A stretch of DNA of 64,000 nucleotides from Pantoea sp. A4 (GTDB lineage Bacteria; Pseudomonadota; Gammaproteobacteria; Enterobacterales; Enterobacteriaceae). Location: contig NZ_ALXE01000029.1 of assembly GCF_000295955.2 (NCBI RefSeq), positions 62,001 through 126,000 of the forward strand, read 5' to 3'. The notes beneath the pieces are model-generated. The model was not told the DNA's origin. It saw only the letters and a list, made by a program, of their open reading frames with translations, and did no database searches. This document shows positions 16,995 through 26,100 of this stretch, in pieces (position 1 is the first letter of the stretch; each line of letters opens with the position of its first letter). A program made the translations under genes and the position numbers.

Positions 16995-18215
16995 ATGAGT
17001 CACGCCGAGGATATTTACGCAGGTGTCAGTCCTGCTGAGTTCACCCACTGGAAACAGGTAGCACACCAGGTCGCCGGAAAATTGCGCAGTAGCCTGCTGG
17101 CGCGCGATCGGGCCAATCAGCACCCCCATGAAGAGATCGACTGGCTGCGCCAGAGCGGGCTGCTCAAACTGGCAGTACCCAAATCACAGGGTGGCGGCGG
17201 GGCCGATCTGGTCCAGGCATTGGAGATCAGCCGCATCATCTCAGCGGCGGACGGCTCCCTGGGACAGTTAATTGCCTATCACTACTCTAACGGCGTCTGG
17301 AGCTACATTCTGGGTACCCGTGAGCAGTGGCAGTTTATTGCTCAGGGCGTGGCGGAACAGGGCTGGTTCCAGTCCAGTATCAGTAATCCGCGCGATCCGC
17401 GCCTGCAAATTGAGTGGGACGGCGAAGATTTACTGGTGTCCGGACGGCGCACGTTCGCCACCGGAGCCGCTGTCTCACAGGTGATGACCATTGCCGTCTG
17501 GGTGGAAGACCAGCTGGTGCAGTACCAGATCACTGCCGATCGCCCGGAGATCCAGTTCAATGATGACTGGGATAATCTTGGCCAACGGCTCACCGCCAGC
17601 GGCACGTTGCAGTTCAACCGTCTGCGCCTGCGGCCAGAAGATCGGCTCAGCGGATTAGAACAGCAGCCGGAAAGCGCGGTATTGCGCAACGCACTGCGTA
17701 ATCAATTCAGTCAGTTGATCTTCGTTCATTTCTATTTAGGCATAGCAGAAGGGGCGTTACAGCAGGCGGCTCACTATTTCCGCGAGACGGTGAAACCCTG
17801 GCCAGAGTCTGGCGTTGAACAGGCACTGGACGATCCCTACCACCGCCTGAAAGCCGGTGAGCTGGCCTCTGAACTGGCCGCGGGTATTGCGCTGGCCGAA
17901 AAAACCGCGCATGCGTATCAGACCGCTTTCCACGCTGGCGATACGCTCACGGAACAGCAGTTTGGTGAGCTGGCGATCTTAACCGATCAGGCCAAAGTGA
18001 TTGCCAACAATGTGGCGCTAAAAGTGACGCATGAACTGTTCGAACTCACTGGCGGACGTTCAACCGGGAATCACTATGGGCTGGATATCTACTGGCGCAA
18101 TGTCCGTACCCATACGCTGCACGATCCGGTGACGTATCGCACGCGTGAAGTGGGTGATTACCTGCTCAGCGGTAAGCTGCCGGTGCCACGGGTTTACGTG
18201 CCACCGAAGGCCTAA
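16995..18215 (+). CDS. DszC/SfnB-like flavin-dependent oxidoreductase of the acyl-CoA dehydrogenase superfamily
   Basis: The 406-residue protein has the acyl-CoA dehydrogenase fold pattern: N-terminal helical domain (DWLRQSGLLKLAVPKSQGGGGADL), middle beta domain, and C-terminal helical domain. Near the end it carries the ELTGGRSTGNHYGLDIYWRN and RTHTLHDPVTYRTREVGDYLL elements, which match the DszC/SfnB sulfur-acquisition branch rather than true fatty-acid enzymes. DszC-type proteins use FMNH2 and O2 to oxygenate a thioether or sulfide. I chose the ATG at 16995, behind AAGGAATAAC; a longer frame inside the upstream gene is spurious. It sits 1 bp after the DszA-like gene, suggesting consecutive steps on one substrate. 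Confidence 0.85.
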   Translation: MSHAEDIYAGVSPAEFTHWKQVAHQVAGKLRSSLLARDRANQHPHEEIDWLRQSGLLKLAVPKSQGGGGADLVQALEISRIISAADGSLGQLIAYHYSNGVWSYILGTREQWQFIAQGVAEQGWFQSSISNPRDPRLQIEWDGEDLLVSGRRTFATGAAVSQVMTIAVWVEDQLVQYQITADRPEIQFNDDWDNLGQRLTASGTLQFNRLRLRPEDRLSGLEQQPESAVLRNALRNQFSQLIFVHFYLGIAEGALQQAAHYFRETVKPWPESGVEQALDDPYHRLKAGELASELAAGIALAEKTAHAYQTAFHAGDTLTEQQFGELAILTDQAKVIANNVALKVTHELFELTGGRSTGNHYGLDIYWRNVRTHTLHDPVTYRTREVGDYLLSGKLPVPRVYVPPKA

Positions 18216-18224
18216 GGAGCCGCA

Positions 18225-19433
18225 ATGGTAAAGGTTGCCATCATTGACGACGACGCCACGCTGGAAGCGGCTGCGACGCTGTTTCGCCAGGCGATGTTTG
18301 GCCTGCCAGGCGGCGTCACACCCACCGAAAACTGGGTCGCGCATTATCTTGAGCCGGGTCGCGTCTGGGGCGCGTGGCTGGAAGGGGAACTGGCCGGAAC
18401 GGTGAACAGCTACACCAGCGCCATGACGTTACCCGGCGGAGCCACTGTACCCCATGCTGCGGTGACGCACGTGGGGGTACTGCCACACTGGAGCCGACGC
18501 GGGGTCTTGCGCGCACTGTTCTCGCAGCAGTTAGCTGAATTTTATCAGCGCGGTATTGCGGTTGCTTCACTGCGAGCGTCTCAGGGCAACCTCTATCGCC
18601 GCTTTGGTTACGGGCTAGCGAGCTGGTTACACAGCGTTCAGATTGACAAGCGCGAACTGGGTGCCACTGCCCCCTCAGAAGCCCGCATTCAGCTGTTAAG
18701 TGCCGGTGACGCCTGGCAACAACAGCAGCAAATAGCACAGCGTTTCCCGCTGGCGCGCGCCGGGACGCTACAGCGCTGGCCGCAGTGGTGGGCACTGCAA
18801 CAGCACCGGCTGGCGCAAAGTTCGCTTAATCATTATGTCGCGCTCTTGCATGAGCAGGGCGAAGCACAGGCCTTTGTGCGTTATCACGCCCAGCCCAATG
18901 ATAACTGGCTCTACAGCCCGGAACGTACGCTGGTGGTGGACGATCTCCATGCTGCGGATGCCCGCCACTACGTCAGCCTGTTGCGCTACCTGTTGCAGTT
19001 GGATATCACCCGTTTGGTGCGCTTTGCCAGTCGTCCCGTGGATGACGTGCTGCCACTGCTGCTTGATAACCCGCGCGCGGTGCAGACCGAAGCGCGTCGA
19101 GATGAGAGCTGGCTGAGAATTATTGATGTTGGTCGCGTGCTTAACACCCGTCAGCTCAGCGGCGATCAATCGGTCCGACTGGCAATCGTTGACCCACTGC
19201 TACCCCACAACCAGGGGCACTGGCAACTGACACCGGAAGGTGCCTGTCATACCGAGCAACCTGCGGAGTTGACGCTCAGCGTGGATGCGCTGGCAATGTT
19301 ATTGCTGGGCGGGCATCAGGTCAGACAGTTAGTCGAAAGCCAACAGATTACTGTTCATCACCGCACCGCACCGGCGCGGCTGGCACAGCTGTTCGCCAGC
19401 GATCAACAGCCCTGGGCGGGTATTTTTTTCTGA
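18225..19433 (+). CDS. Eis-like GNAT acetyltransferase with C-terminal SCP2-type domain
   Basis: The 402-residue protein matches the Eis architecture: an N-terminal GNAT domain (THVGVLPHWSRRGVLRALF around residues 81-99 is the acetyl-CoA motif), a second GNAT-like domain, and a C-terminal sterol-carrier-like region. NLYRRFGYG (Tyr124) matches the segment holding the catalytic Tyr of mycobacterial Eis. The chain ends in Phe402, as in Eis, where the terminal carboxylate acts as base. Eis enzymes acetylate amines such as aminoglycosides or lysines. A strong AAGGAG site precedes it, 9 bp after the DszC-like gene, so it belongs to the same operon. Here it may acetylate a pathway intermediate or protect against one; this is inference. 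Confidence 0.8.
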   Translation: MVKVAIIDDDATLEAAATLFRQAMFGLPGGVTPTENWVAHYLEPGRVWGAWLEGELAGTVNSYTSAMTLPGGATVPHAAVTHVGVLPHWSRRGVLRALFSQQLAEFYQRGIAVASLRASQGNLYRRFGYGLASWLHSVQIDKRELGATAPSEARIQLLSAGDAWQQQQQIAQRFPLARAGTLQRWPQWWALQQHRLAQSSLNHYVALLHEQGEAQAFVRYHAQPNDNWLYSPERTLVVDDLHAADARHYVSLLRYLLQLDITRLVRFASRPVDDVLPLLLDNPRAVQTEARRDESWLRIIDVGRVLNTRQLSGDQSVRLAIVDPLLPHNQGHWQLTPEGACHTEQPAELTLSVDALAMLLLGGHQVRQLVESQQITVHHRTAPARLAQLFASDQQPWAGIFF

Positions 19434-19456
19434 TTTTTTCACCAGGAGAGTTTGCT

Positions 19457-21208
19457 ATGGGCCATTTACGCCCTGCTGTGATTCATAGTGCGCTGCTGTG
19501 CGCACTGCTGACCGGTGTTAGCGCCAACGTCAGCGCAGATGAGGCACCAAAACCCGGCGGTACGCTGCGTATTGCCTCGCTTCAGCCCGATATGGACGCG
19601 TTTGATCCTCTTACCGGTTATTCGGTGGATTCGTGGGAGATCCTGCGTGCGGTGACGCGCCAGTTGGTGACTTATCCCGGCTCGGAGAAAAGCCTGAAAG
19701 ATGACACCACGCTGGTGCCCGACCTGGCGAAATCGTGGGACGTCAGTGCCGACGGTAAAACCTACACCTTCCATCTGCGGGACGGGATCCGCTATGCCGG
19801 ACCCACCACGCGCCCCATCGTCGCAAAGGATTTTGTCTATGCGATTAAACGCTTCTGCGATCCCAATAAGCAGGTGGCCGCAGTAAATTACTTCAACCTG
19901 GCTTTTTCCGGTTTCGCTGAGTATTGCAAGGCGTTCAGTCAAGTGCCCACCGGCGATTTGGCGGCCAGCAAAGCGTTTATCGACAGCCATGAGATCCCCG
20001 GCGTCAGTGCGCCAGATGATAAAACGCTGGTGCTGCGATCTGACAGTAAGAACTACGATTTCCTCAACATTCTGTCTATGAACTTCGTTACGCCGTTACC
20101 GGAGGAGGTCGCGTCACGCTATTTCCCGGATTCGCTGGCGTTCCGACAGAATTTCCCCTCCAGTGGCCCTTACGAGGTCGCGAACTACGTTAGCGGTCAG
20201 CAACTGGTGTTAAAGAAAGTGCCCGGCTACAACCACGAGGCCGATCCGGCGCGTAAAGCTTACGTTGATCAAATCGATATCAGCTTTACCGGCAACACCG
20301 AAGACAGCGTAGTGCAGCGGATTCAGGCAGGTGACGCAGACCTGTCGCTGTATCTGGATGTGCCGCCACAGGCTGCGCTGCGTCAATATCTGTTACGCAA
20401 CAGCCCTGATTTACACAGTGCTAACAGCGGTGCCGCTAACTTCATTTCAATTAACGCCCAGCCACAGGCGAAAAGTCCCGGTGCAACCGCGCTGCGGGAT
20501 TTACGCGTGCGTCAGGCGCTGGACTATGCCATTGATAAAGCACATATCGTACAGGCTCAGGGGGGCAAAATTGCCGCTCTGCCTCTCGGGCAGATCATTA
20601 CCAGTACGCTGCTAGGGCATGAAACCTTCGATCCTTACGCCACACCCGGCAGTAAAGGGGATGTGGAGAAAGCGAAAGCCTTGCTGCAACAAGCTGGTTT
20701 TGCACAAGGGCTGACGCTGGACCTGGTCTACCGTGCCAATAACCAATTCAGCACTATTGCGGTGATCCTGAAAGAAGATGTCGCTAAAGCGGGGATTAAA
20801 CTCAACCTGATCCCGCTCCCGCCACCCCAGTTTATGGCTTATCTGCAAAGTCCGACCAACCGCTGGGATCTGGCATTAGGCCAGACCTCCCCGGACTGGC
20901 AGGGTCCAGCCACACGCATGTTGCTCGGTGGCTGGCTCAACTCGGATGCCTCCCCTTGCGGACGTGGTAACGTCTATGCCATCTGCTACAGCAACCCGCA
21001 GCTGAATGCGCTGGCAAAACAAGCCTATGCGTCTGATAACCCCGGGCCGCTATGGCAACAGGCGGATAAACTGGTGTCAGCGGACCTGCCGTGGATACCG
21101 CTGTTTGAGAAACGCCGTGTGGTAATCACCTCTGATCGGGTGACTCACTGGACCTGGTCTTCACTGGCGACGCAGGCAGATATCACCAACATCGCTTTGA
21201 AGCCCTGA
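19457..21208 (+). CDS. ABC importer substrate-binding protein (peptide family), second system
   Basis: The 583-residue protein is an SBP_bac_5 member with an ordinary Sec signal peptide (hydrophobic stretch about residues 9-25, cleavage near ANVSADE). It contains TYTFHLRDGIRYAGP, FPSSGPYEVANYV and RVRQALDYAIDKAHI. It differs clearly from the Tat-type binding protein at 10524. It lies 23 bp after the Eis-like gene and 10 bp before its own ATPase gene, so transcription probably continues through from the first importer operon. The ligand is unknown. Confidence 0.88.
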   Translation: MGHLRPAVIHSALLCALLTGVSANVSADEAPKPGGTLRIASLQPDMDAFDPLTGYSVDSWEILRAVTRQLVTYPGSEKSLKDDTTLVPDLAKSWDVSADGKTYTFHLRDGIRYAGPTTRPIVAKDFVYAIKRFCDPNKQVAAVNYFNLAFSGFAEYCKAFSQVPTGDLAASKAFIDSHEIPGVSAPDDKTLVLRSDSKNYDFLNILSMNFVTPLPEEVASRYFPDSLAFRQNFPSSGPYEVANYVSGQQLVLKKVPGYNHEADPARKAYVDQIDISFTGNTEDSVVQRIQAGDADLSLYLDVPPQAALRQYLLRNSPDLHSANSGAANFISINAQPQAKSPGATALRDLRVRQALDYAIDKAHIVQAQGGKIAALPLGQIITSTLLGHETFDPYATPGSKGDVEKAKALLQQAGFAQGLTLDLVYRANNQFSTIAVILKEDVAKAGIKLNLIPLPPPQFMAYLQSPTNRWDLALGQTSPDWQGPATRMLLGGWLNSDASPCGRGNVYAICYSNPQLNALAKQAYASDNPGPLWQQADKLVSADLPWIPLFEKRRVVITSDRVTHWTWSSLATQADITNIALKP

Positions 21209-21218
21209 CGAGGTCTCT

Positions 21219-22853
21219 GTGACGCTGCTTCGTATCCGTCAGTTAACCGTGGGACCTGAGGATGCTGCACCGCTGGTGCAGCACGTTAACCTGAGCGTGG
21301 AAAAGGGGGAAACGCTGGCGATTGTGGGTGAGTCCGGTTCGGGAAAAAGCCTGACCATGCTGTCAGTGCCTGGCTTGTTACCGCCGGGCATTCGCGCACA
21401 AGGATCGGTGACGTTAAACGGTCAGTCGCTGCTAGACCTGCCAGCGTCTCAGCTACGAGCGCTGCGTGGATCTCACATTGGCTATATTTCTCAGGACCCA
21501 CTGAGTAACCTGCATCCGTTGAAAAGTATCGGTCGGCAGATTGAAGAGGCGATTCTGGCACACCATAAGGTGCCGCGTCGTGCGCTACAAGCCCGGGTAC
21601 TGGCGCTGCTGGAAGAGGTGGGGATCAGAGACGCGGCCCGGCGTTATCACGATCGGCCGGCCCGGTTTTCCGGTGGGATGCGGCAGCGGGTGATGATTGC
21701 CATCGCGATTGCGCTGAACCCGTCGTTGATCATCGCCGATGAGCCGACAACAGCACTGGATGCCACCGTGCAGGCTTCGATTCTGCAACTGCTCAAGCGA
21801 CTGCAACAACAGCACGGCTGTGCTCTGGTCTTTATCAGCCACGATTTACGCGTTGTGGCGGATATTGCTGACCGCATCGCGGTCATGCAGCAGGGCAAGG
21901 TTGTAGAGCAGGGGCCAGCGCAATTGCTGTTCCGTGCACCGCAGCACCCCTACACCCGCAGTTTGTTACAGGCGGGGCATATCCCCCTAAAAACCTACGA
22001 TCTGGCGGGTGCGAAGCCGTTGTTGCAGGTGGAAGATCTGGCGCGACAATTCCGGCAGCAGCGTCTGTTTGGCCGGTCAGGCCACATCCATACGGTGCTG
22101 GACGGCATCAGCTTCACGTTGCATGCCGGTGAGATAGTGGGGCTGGTCGGCGAGTCGGGATCGGGAAAAACAACGCTCGGGCGCACGCTGGTGGGGCTTG
22201 ATGCACCGGATCGCGGCCAAATAGACTTGAACGGTGCGACATGGCTGCGTGCCGGTGGCGCATTGCCTGACTGGCACCATCCGCAGCGTCATCTGGTGCA
22301 GATGGTGTTTCAGGACCCTTACAGCAGCCTCAATCCGCGCCGTCGTCTGAGTGACACCCTGGCGGAGCCATTGCAAATACGTGCTGGCCAACGTGACGGT
22401 AAACCGCTGTCAGCGGCGGCCCTGGCTAACGCGGTGGATCAGCTGCTGCAAACTGTAGAACTGGCACCCGAACTCCGGCATCGCTATCCCGCCCAGCTTT
22501 CCGGTGGACAGCGCCAGCGAGTCGCCATTGCGCGCGCGCTGGCGCTGGAACCACAAATTATCGTGGCAGATGAAGCGGTGTCTGCGCTGGATATCACTAC
22601 GCAGCAGCGCATTGTGCAACTGCTGTTGCGCCTGAGGGCTGAACGCGGGCTGGCCATACTGTTTATCTCACACGATCTGGCTGCGGTGGCAGCATTGTGC
22701 GATCGGGTCATGGTGCTACAGGACGGACGTATTATCGAACAGGGGCTGACGGCACAGGTATTTACTGCGCCGCAGCAGCCATGGACCCAGGCGCTGCTGA
22801 ATGCGCTGCCTGGTCAACACAGAGAGAGAGATTATGGCGCAGCATCTGCTTGA
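21219..22853 (+). CDS. ABC importer ATPase, fused DppD-DppF type, second system
   Basis: The 544-residue protein has two nucleotide-binding domains, each with Walker A (GESGSGKS and GESGSGKT), signature (FSGGMRQR and LSGGQRQR) and Walker B (LIIADEPTTALD and IIVADEAVSALD). In the second, Pro of the usual DEP is replaced by Ala. The start is a GTG at 21219, with GAGG upstream. It energises the permeases encoded next. Its 3' end overlaps the following permease gene by 20 bp. It is a paralogue of the ATPase at 13932. Confidence 0.9.
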   Translation: MTLLRIRQLTVGPEDAAPLVQHVNLSVEKGETLAIVGESGSGKSLTMLSVPGLLPPGIRAQGSVTLNGQSLLDLPASQLRALRGSHIGYISQDPLSNLHPLKSIGRQIEEAILAHHKVPRRALQARVLALLEEVGIRDAARRYHDRPARFSGGMRQRVMIAIAIALNPSLIIADEPTTALDATVQASILQLLKRLQQQHGCALVFISHDLRVVADIADRIAVMQQGKVVEQGPAQLLFRAPQHPYTRSLLQAGHIPLKTYDLAGAKPLLQVEDLARQFRQQRLFGRSGHIHTVLDGISFTLHAGEIVGLVGESGSGKTTLGRTLVGLDAPDRGQIDLNGATWLRAGGALPDWHHPQRHLVQMVFQDPYSSLNPRRRLSDTLAEPLQIRAGQRDGKPLSAAALANAVDQLLQTVELAPELRHRYPAQLSGGQRQRVAIARALALEPQIIVADEAVSALDITTQQRIVQLLLRLRAERGLAILFISHDLAAVAALCDRVMVLQDGRIIEQGLTAQVFTAPQQPWTQALLNALPGQHRERDYGAASA

Positions 22854-23766
22854 TGGACCACCGGGGGTGGCAGGCGTTTCGTTCTGGCAGCGGCTATGGC
22901 AGGAGAAAACGGCGCGACGCGGTATTGTGCTGGTGGCATGCGTGGTGTTGGCGGCACTTTGTGCACCGCTGGTCGCGACGCTGACCGGGCATGCTGAGAC
23001 CCAACAGTTTCGCGACACCGCGCTGTCTGACATGGGGATCCCCATCGGGCCGTCACGCGCATTTCTGCTGGGTGCGGATGATAACGGTCGTGACGTGCTG
23101 GTACGCACGCTGTATGGCACACGCATCTCGCTCCTGGTGGCGTTGCCTGCGACTTCCCTCGCGCTGGTAACAGGCTTACTGGTGGGGCTGTTGGGCGGTT
23201 ATCGTGGCGGAAAAACCGATGCACTCTGTCAACAGTTGATTAACCTGGTGCTCTCTTTTCCGTTTGTGGTAACGGCGTTAAGCCTGCTAGCCCTGAATCT
23301 GGCGGGGAGCGAGGGGCCGCGTGTCAATCCGGCCTGGGTGGTGATCTTCATCATCAGCTTTTTCTCATGGGGCTATTTTGCCCGTCTGACGCGCAGCCTG
23401 GTACTGGATCTGCGCCAGCAGCCCTATGTCTCCGCTGCGCAGCTGATGGGGCTCTCCAGCCGCCGCATTATCTGGCGTGATATTTTACCCGGTGTGTTAC
23501 CCGCGGTCGGGGTTTACTGGGCGATTCAACTGCCGACCAATATTATCGCCGAAGCCACGCTCTCGTTTCTGGGCGTGGGTATTCCCGCGCCTGCTGCCAG
23601 CCTCGGAAACATGATTGCTGATGTGCAGCGTTCAGCGATGTACCAGGCGCAACCCTGGTTTTTGATTGCCCCTGCGCTGGCATTATTTCTGACGGTATTG
23701 GGATTTAACTGCCTGAGCAGTGGCCTGCGTAATGTACTCGATCCCCACATGGAGACCCGCCGATGA
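22834..23766 (+). CDS. ABC importer permease, DppC type, second system
   Basis: This 310-residue membrane protein contains LLGADDNGRDVLVRTLYGTRISL and FLGVGIPAPAASLGNM, both typical of DppC subunits. The coupling loop is QPYVSAAQLMGLSSRRIIWRDILPG. I chose the ATG at 22834, preceded by a GAGAGAGAG purine run, within the end of the ATPase gene. Its TGA overlaps the ATG of the next permease gene. In this system the C-type permease precedes the B-type, the reverse of the first importer. Confidence 0.88.
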   Translation: MAQHLLDGPPGVAGVSFWQRLWQEKTARRGIVLVACVVLAALCAPLVATLTGHAETQQFRDTALSDMGIPIGPSRAFLLGADDNGRDVLVRTLYGTRISLLVALPATSLALVTGLLVGLLGGYRGGKTDALCQQLINLVLSFPFVVTALSLLALNLAGSEGPRVNPAWVVIFIISFFSWGYFARLTRSLVLDLRQQPYVSAAQLMGLSSRRIIWRDILPGVLPAVGVYWAIQLPTNIIAEATLSFLGVGIPAPAASLGNMIADVQRSAMYQAQPWFLIAPALALFLTVLGFNCLSSGLRNVLDPHMETRR

Positions 23767-24755
23767 CGGTTTATCGCCTGTGCAGCACCGTCCTCCGTGC
23801 CTTGCTGACGTTGCTGCTGGTACTGATCCTGGCTTTCTTTTTAACTCGCGTCGCCTATCAGGATCCGGCGGTGATGTTGGCACCCCGTAATGCCACGGCG
23901 GAGGCGATCGCTGCCATTGCTCGTGCGCTTCACCTTAACGATCCCTGGTATCAACAGCTGCGCTACTTTTTACTGCGCGGCCCTGAAATACAGGGTGCGC
24001 CGGTGGGGTTATTGCACTGGCCACCCGCGCTTGGCTACTCGTTCCGTTTTCAGACTCCTGTTACCCAGCTTATTCTGGCGAAAGCGCCAGTGACGCTGTC
24101 ACTTGCGCTGGGCTCGCTGGTGATCTGGATGGCGATCTCACTGTTAACCGGTGTGCTGGCGGCACGCTATCAGGGACGTTGGCTGGATCGTTTGCTGGGG
24201 CTGTTTTCCTATGCCGTGCTTTCGCTGCCGACCTTCTTAAGTGGAATGCTGCTCATCTTCTTCCTTTTCTATCAGCTGTCGCTGCATAACCTGAACTGGT
24301 TTCCGGCGGGCGGCTATGTGGCGTTAACGGAAAATCCGTGGCAGTGGGCGCGCCATCTGTTGCTGCCGTGGTTAACGCTGGCGCTGGCAGAAGCAGGTAT
24401 TTTCCAACGGGTGTTACGCGCCAGCTTGCTGGAGGTGCTGCACCGCGATTATATCCGCACGGCTCGTGCCAAGGGAGTGGGTGAGTGGCGGATCTATTTC
24501 GACCATGCGTTAAAGCCCGCTTTCAGCCCGGTGTTGGTGCTCACCGGGATGGAACTGGCAGCCATTATGGGCGGGGCGATAGTGACCGAGCAGATGTTTG
24601 GTCTTGACGGGATAGGCAGGCTGGCAATCAGCGCCGCCCTGGACGGCGATTTTCCTGTGGTAATAGGCACCACCGTGTTTGCTGCTGCCGTGTTTATTAT
24701 TTGTAATCTGGTGGCGGATCTGTTGCATAGCGCTTACTACGGCGATACGCATTAA
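23763..24755 (+). CDS. ABC importer permease, DppB type, second system
   Basis: The 330-residue permease begins MTVYRLCSTVLRALLTLLLVLILAFFL, and carries the DppB coupling loop DYIRTARAKGVGEWRIYFDHALKP and the EQMFGLDGIGRLAISAALDGDFPVV end. It is the last gene of the island and is followed by a strong hairpin 3 bp after the stop. Together with the upstream subunits it forms a second complete peptide-type importer. Confidence 0.88.
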   Translation: MTVYRLCSTVLRALLTLLLVLILAFFLTRVAYQDPAVMLAPRNATAEAIAAIARALHLNDPWYQQLRYFLLRGPEIQGAPVGLLHWPPALGYSFRFQTPVTQLILAKAPVTLSLALGSLVIWMAISLLTGVLAARYQGRWLDRLLGLFSYAVLSLPTFLSGMLLIFFLFYQLSLHNLNWFPAGGYVALTENPWQWARHLLLPWLTLALAEAGIFQRVLRASLLEVLHRDYIRTARAKGVGEWRIYFDHALKPAFSPVLVLTGMELAAIMGGAIVTEQMFGLDGIGRLAISAALDGDFPVVIGTTVFAAAVFIICNLVADLLHSAYYGDTH

Positions 24756-24758
24756 ACC

Positions 24759-24805
24759 ATAACGGCACCAGCGCAATGAAGATTTCCCCGCGCTGGTGCC
24801 GTTAT
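24759..24805 (+). terminator. Strong hairpin ending the ABC/monooxygenase island
   Basis: Perfect 16-bp arms (ATAACGGCACCAGCGC and its complement) surround a 15-nt loop directly after the last permease stop. No T run follows, so it may act as a Rho-linked or 3'-protecting structure. The remaining bases to 24963 show no gene. Confidence 0.65.
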
Positions 24806-24963
24806 GCGTAGCAAAGTCGTGTGCTGTAGCGTTCCTGCAATATGCGCTGCTGATATTCCGTGGGGGTGGTGTTGGCCAGGTTGCGTTAGAGCAGCACAGG
24901 AAACCTGAACACAAAGCTGCACCGGTTGTTAAAAAGCCGCTATTTTTTCCCGCCCACGCCACG

Positions 24964-25989
24964 TTAAAGCGGGTTAATGTCACCAAACCACGAGTAGCGA
25001 GTGTAAGTGATCAGCGGCAGAATAATCCGCGAGCTACTGATATTTTCCGGTGGTTGGCTGGCAATATCGATCGCCTGCTTGACGACACGCTTCATGTCGT
25101 AAGAGAACACCACATCCATGTCGCCCTGTTCCAGCAGCTTCTGCGTATGCTCAGTCAGGTCATGACCGACAAACACGATATCCTGTGCTAGCTGTGCTTC
25201 TTTAATGGCGCGCGCAATGCCGCGATTACCGCCCGCTGAATTATAAATCCCGACGGTGCCTGGATTTTTCGCGAGGAATTTGGTCATTAACGCGTAGGTC
25301 TTGTCGGATTCGTCGTTAGAGATAAAGGTCTCTTCAATCTCCAGACCAGGGAAATCACTGCGGATCACCCGGCGGAAGCCCATCTCACGCTCTTCCTGAC
25401 AGCGGTAAGTGGCGCTGGCGACGAACAGCAATTTTTTCGCCTCTGAACGTGCCATCCGACCAATAAACAGCGCGGCGTTAGCGCCTGCGCTGACTTCATC
25501 CACCCCGACATAGGCGCTGGCTGAAGGCAAGTCAGTGACCAGCGCGATCACCGGTACGCCATTGGCAATTGCCTTACGCACTTCACTGTTAACCTGAACA
25601 TGGTCGCGTGATACCAGAATAATGGCATCCGCTTCCGCGCTGCGTGCCGCGATCAAAGGGCAGAAACTGGCGGGGTCAAACTGGTAACCGGGGACGCTGT
25701 CAAAGCTAAAACTGATATGCGGATAGTACGCCTTTAGCTGCTCCATCGCCTCACGTACGGTTTGGGCAAAGCTGGAACCGGCCTCAATGATAAAGGCGAT
25801 GCGCTGGGTGGCTAACTCTTGTTGCTGTGCCTGCTGCGACTGAGCAATCGCCGCTTCAACCCGCAAGCGGGTACTTTCACGCACGCCAGGACGCTGATTT
25901 AACACGCGGTCAATCGTCGCCGTGCTGAGCCCGGAAATACGCGCAATTTCATGAATGGTGATCTTTTTATGAATGCTGGGTTTTGTCAT
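24964..25989 (-). CDS. LacI-family transcriptional regulator
   Basis: The 341-residue protein has an N-terminal LacI helix-turn-helix (TIHEIARISGLSTATIDRVL, about residues 11-30, then NQRPGVRESTRLRVEAAI) and a periplasmic-binding-like sensor domain (IVLVSRDHVQVNSEVRKAI-type segment, IYNSAGGNRGIARAIKEAQ). It resembles the regulator at 35121 along its length, so the two are paralogues on either side of the sugar operon at 27012-34852. It probably represses that operon or part of it; the effector sugar or polyol is unknown. Confidence 0.88.
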   Translation of the reverse strand: MTKPSIHKKITIHEIARISGLSTATIDRVLNQRPGVRESTRLRVEAAIAQSQQAQQQELATQRIAFIIEAGSSFAQTVREAMEQLKAYYPHISFSFDSVPGYQFDPASFCPLIAARSAEADAIILVSRDHVQVNSEVRKAIANGVPVIALVTDLPSASAYVGVDEVSAGANAALFIGRMARSEAKKLLFVASATYRCQEEREMGFRRVIRSDFPGLEIEETFISNDESDKTYALMTKFLAKNPGTVGIYNSAGGNRGIARAIKEAQLAQDIVFVGHDLTEHTQKLLEQGDMDVVFSYDMKRVVKQAIDIASQPPENISSSRIILPLITYTRYSWFGDINPL

Positions 25990-26100
25990 TGCGGATACAT
26001 GATTGATGATGAGTGAGTCACATCATAGAGCATCAAAGAAGAAAGTCTAACCGAGTTAAAACATCATCCGTGCAACAGCCATCAACCTCGGGTGATGTCA

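Noticed and set aside
24806-24963. Possible small gene in the gap before the LacI gene
   Set aside because: No frame here has both a start with a ribosome site and any recognisable content; the open frames run into the LacI gene from the other strand.
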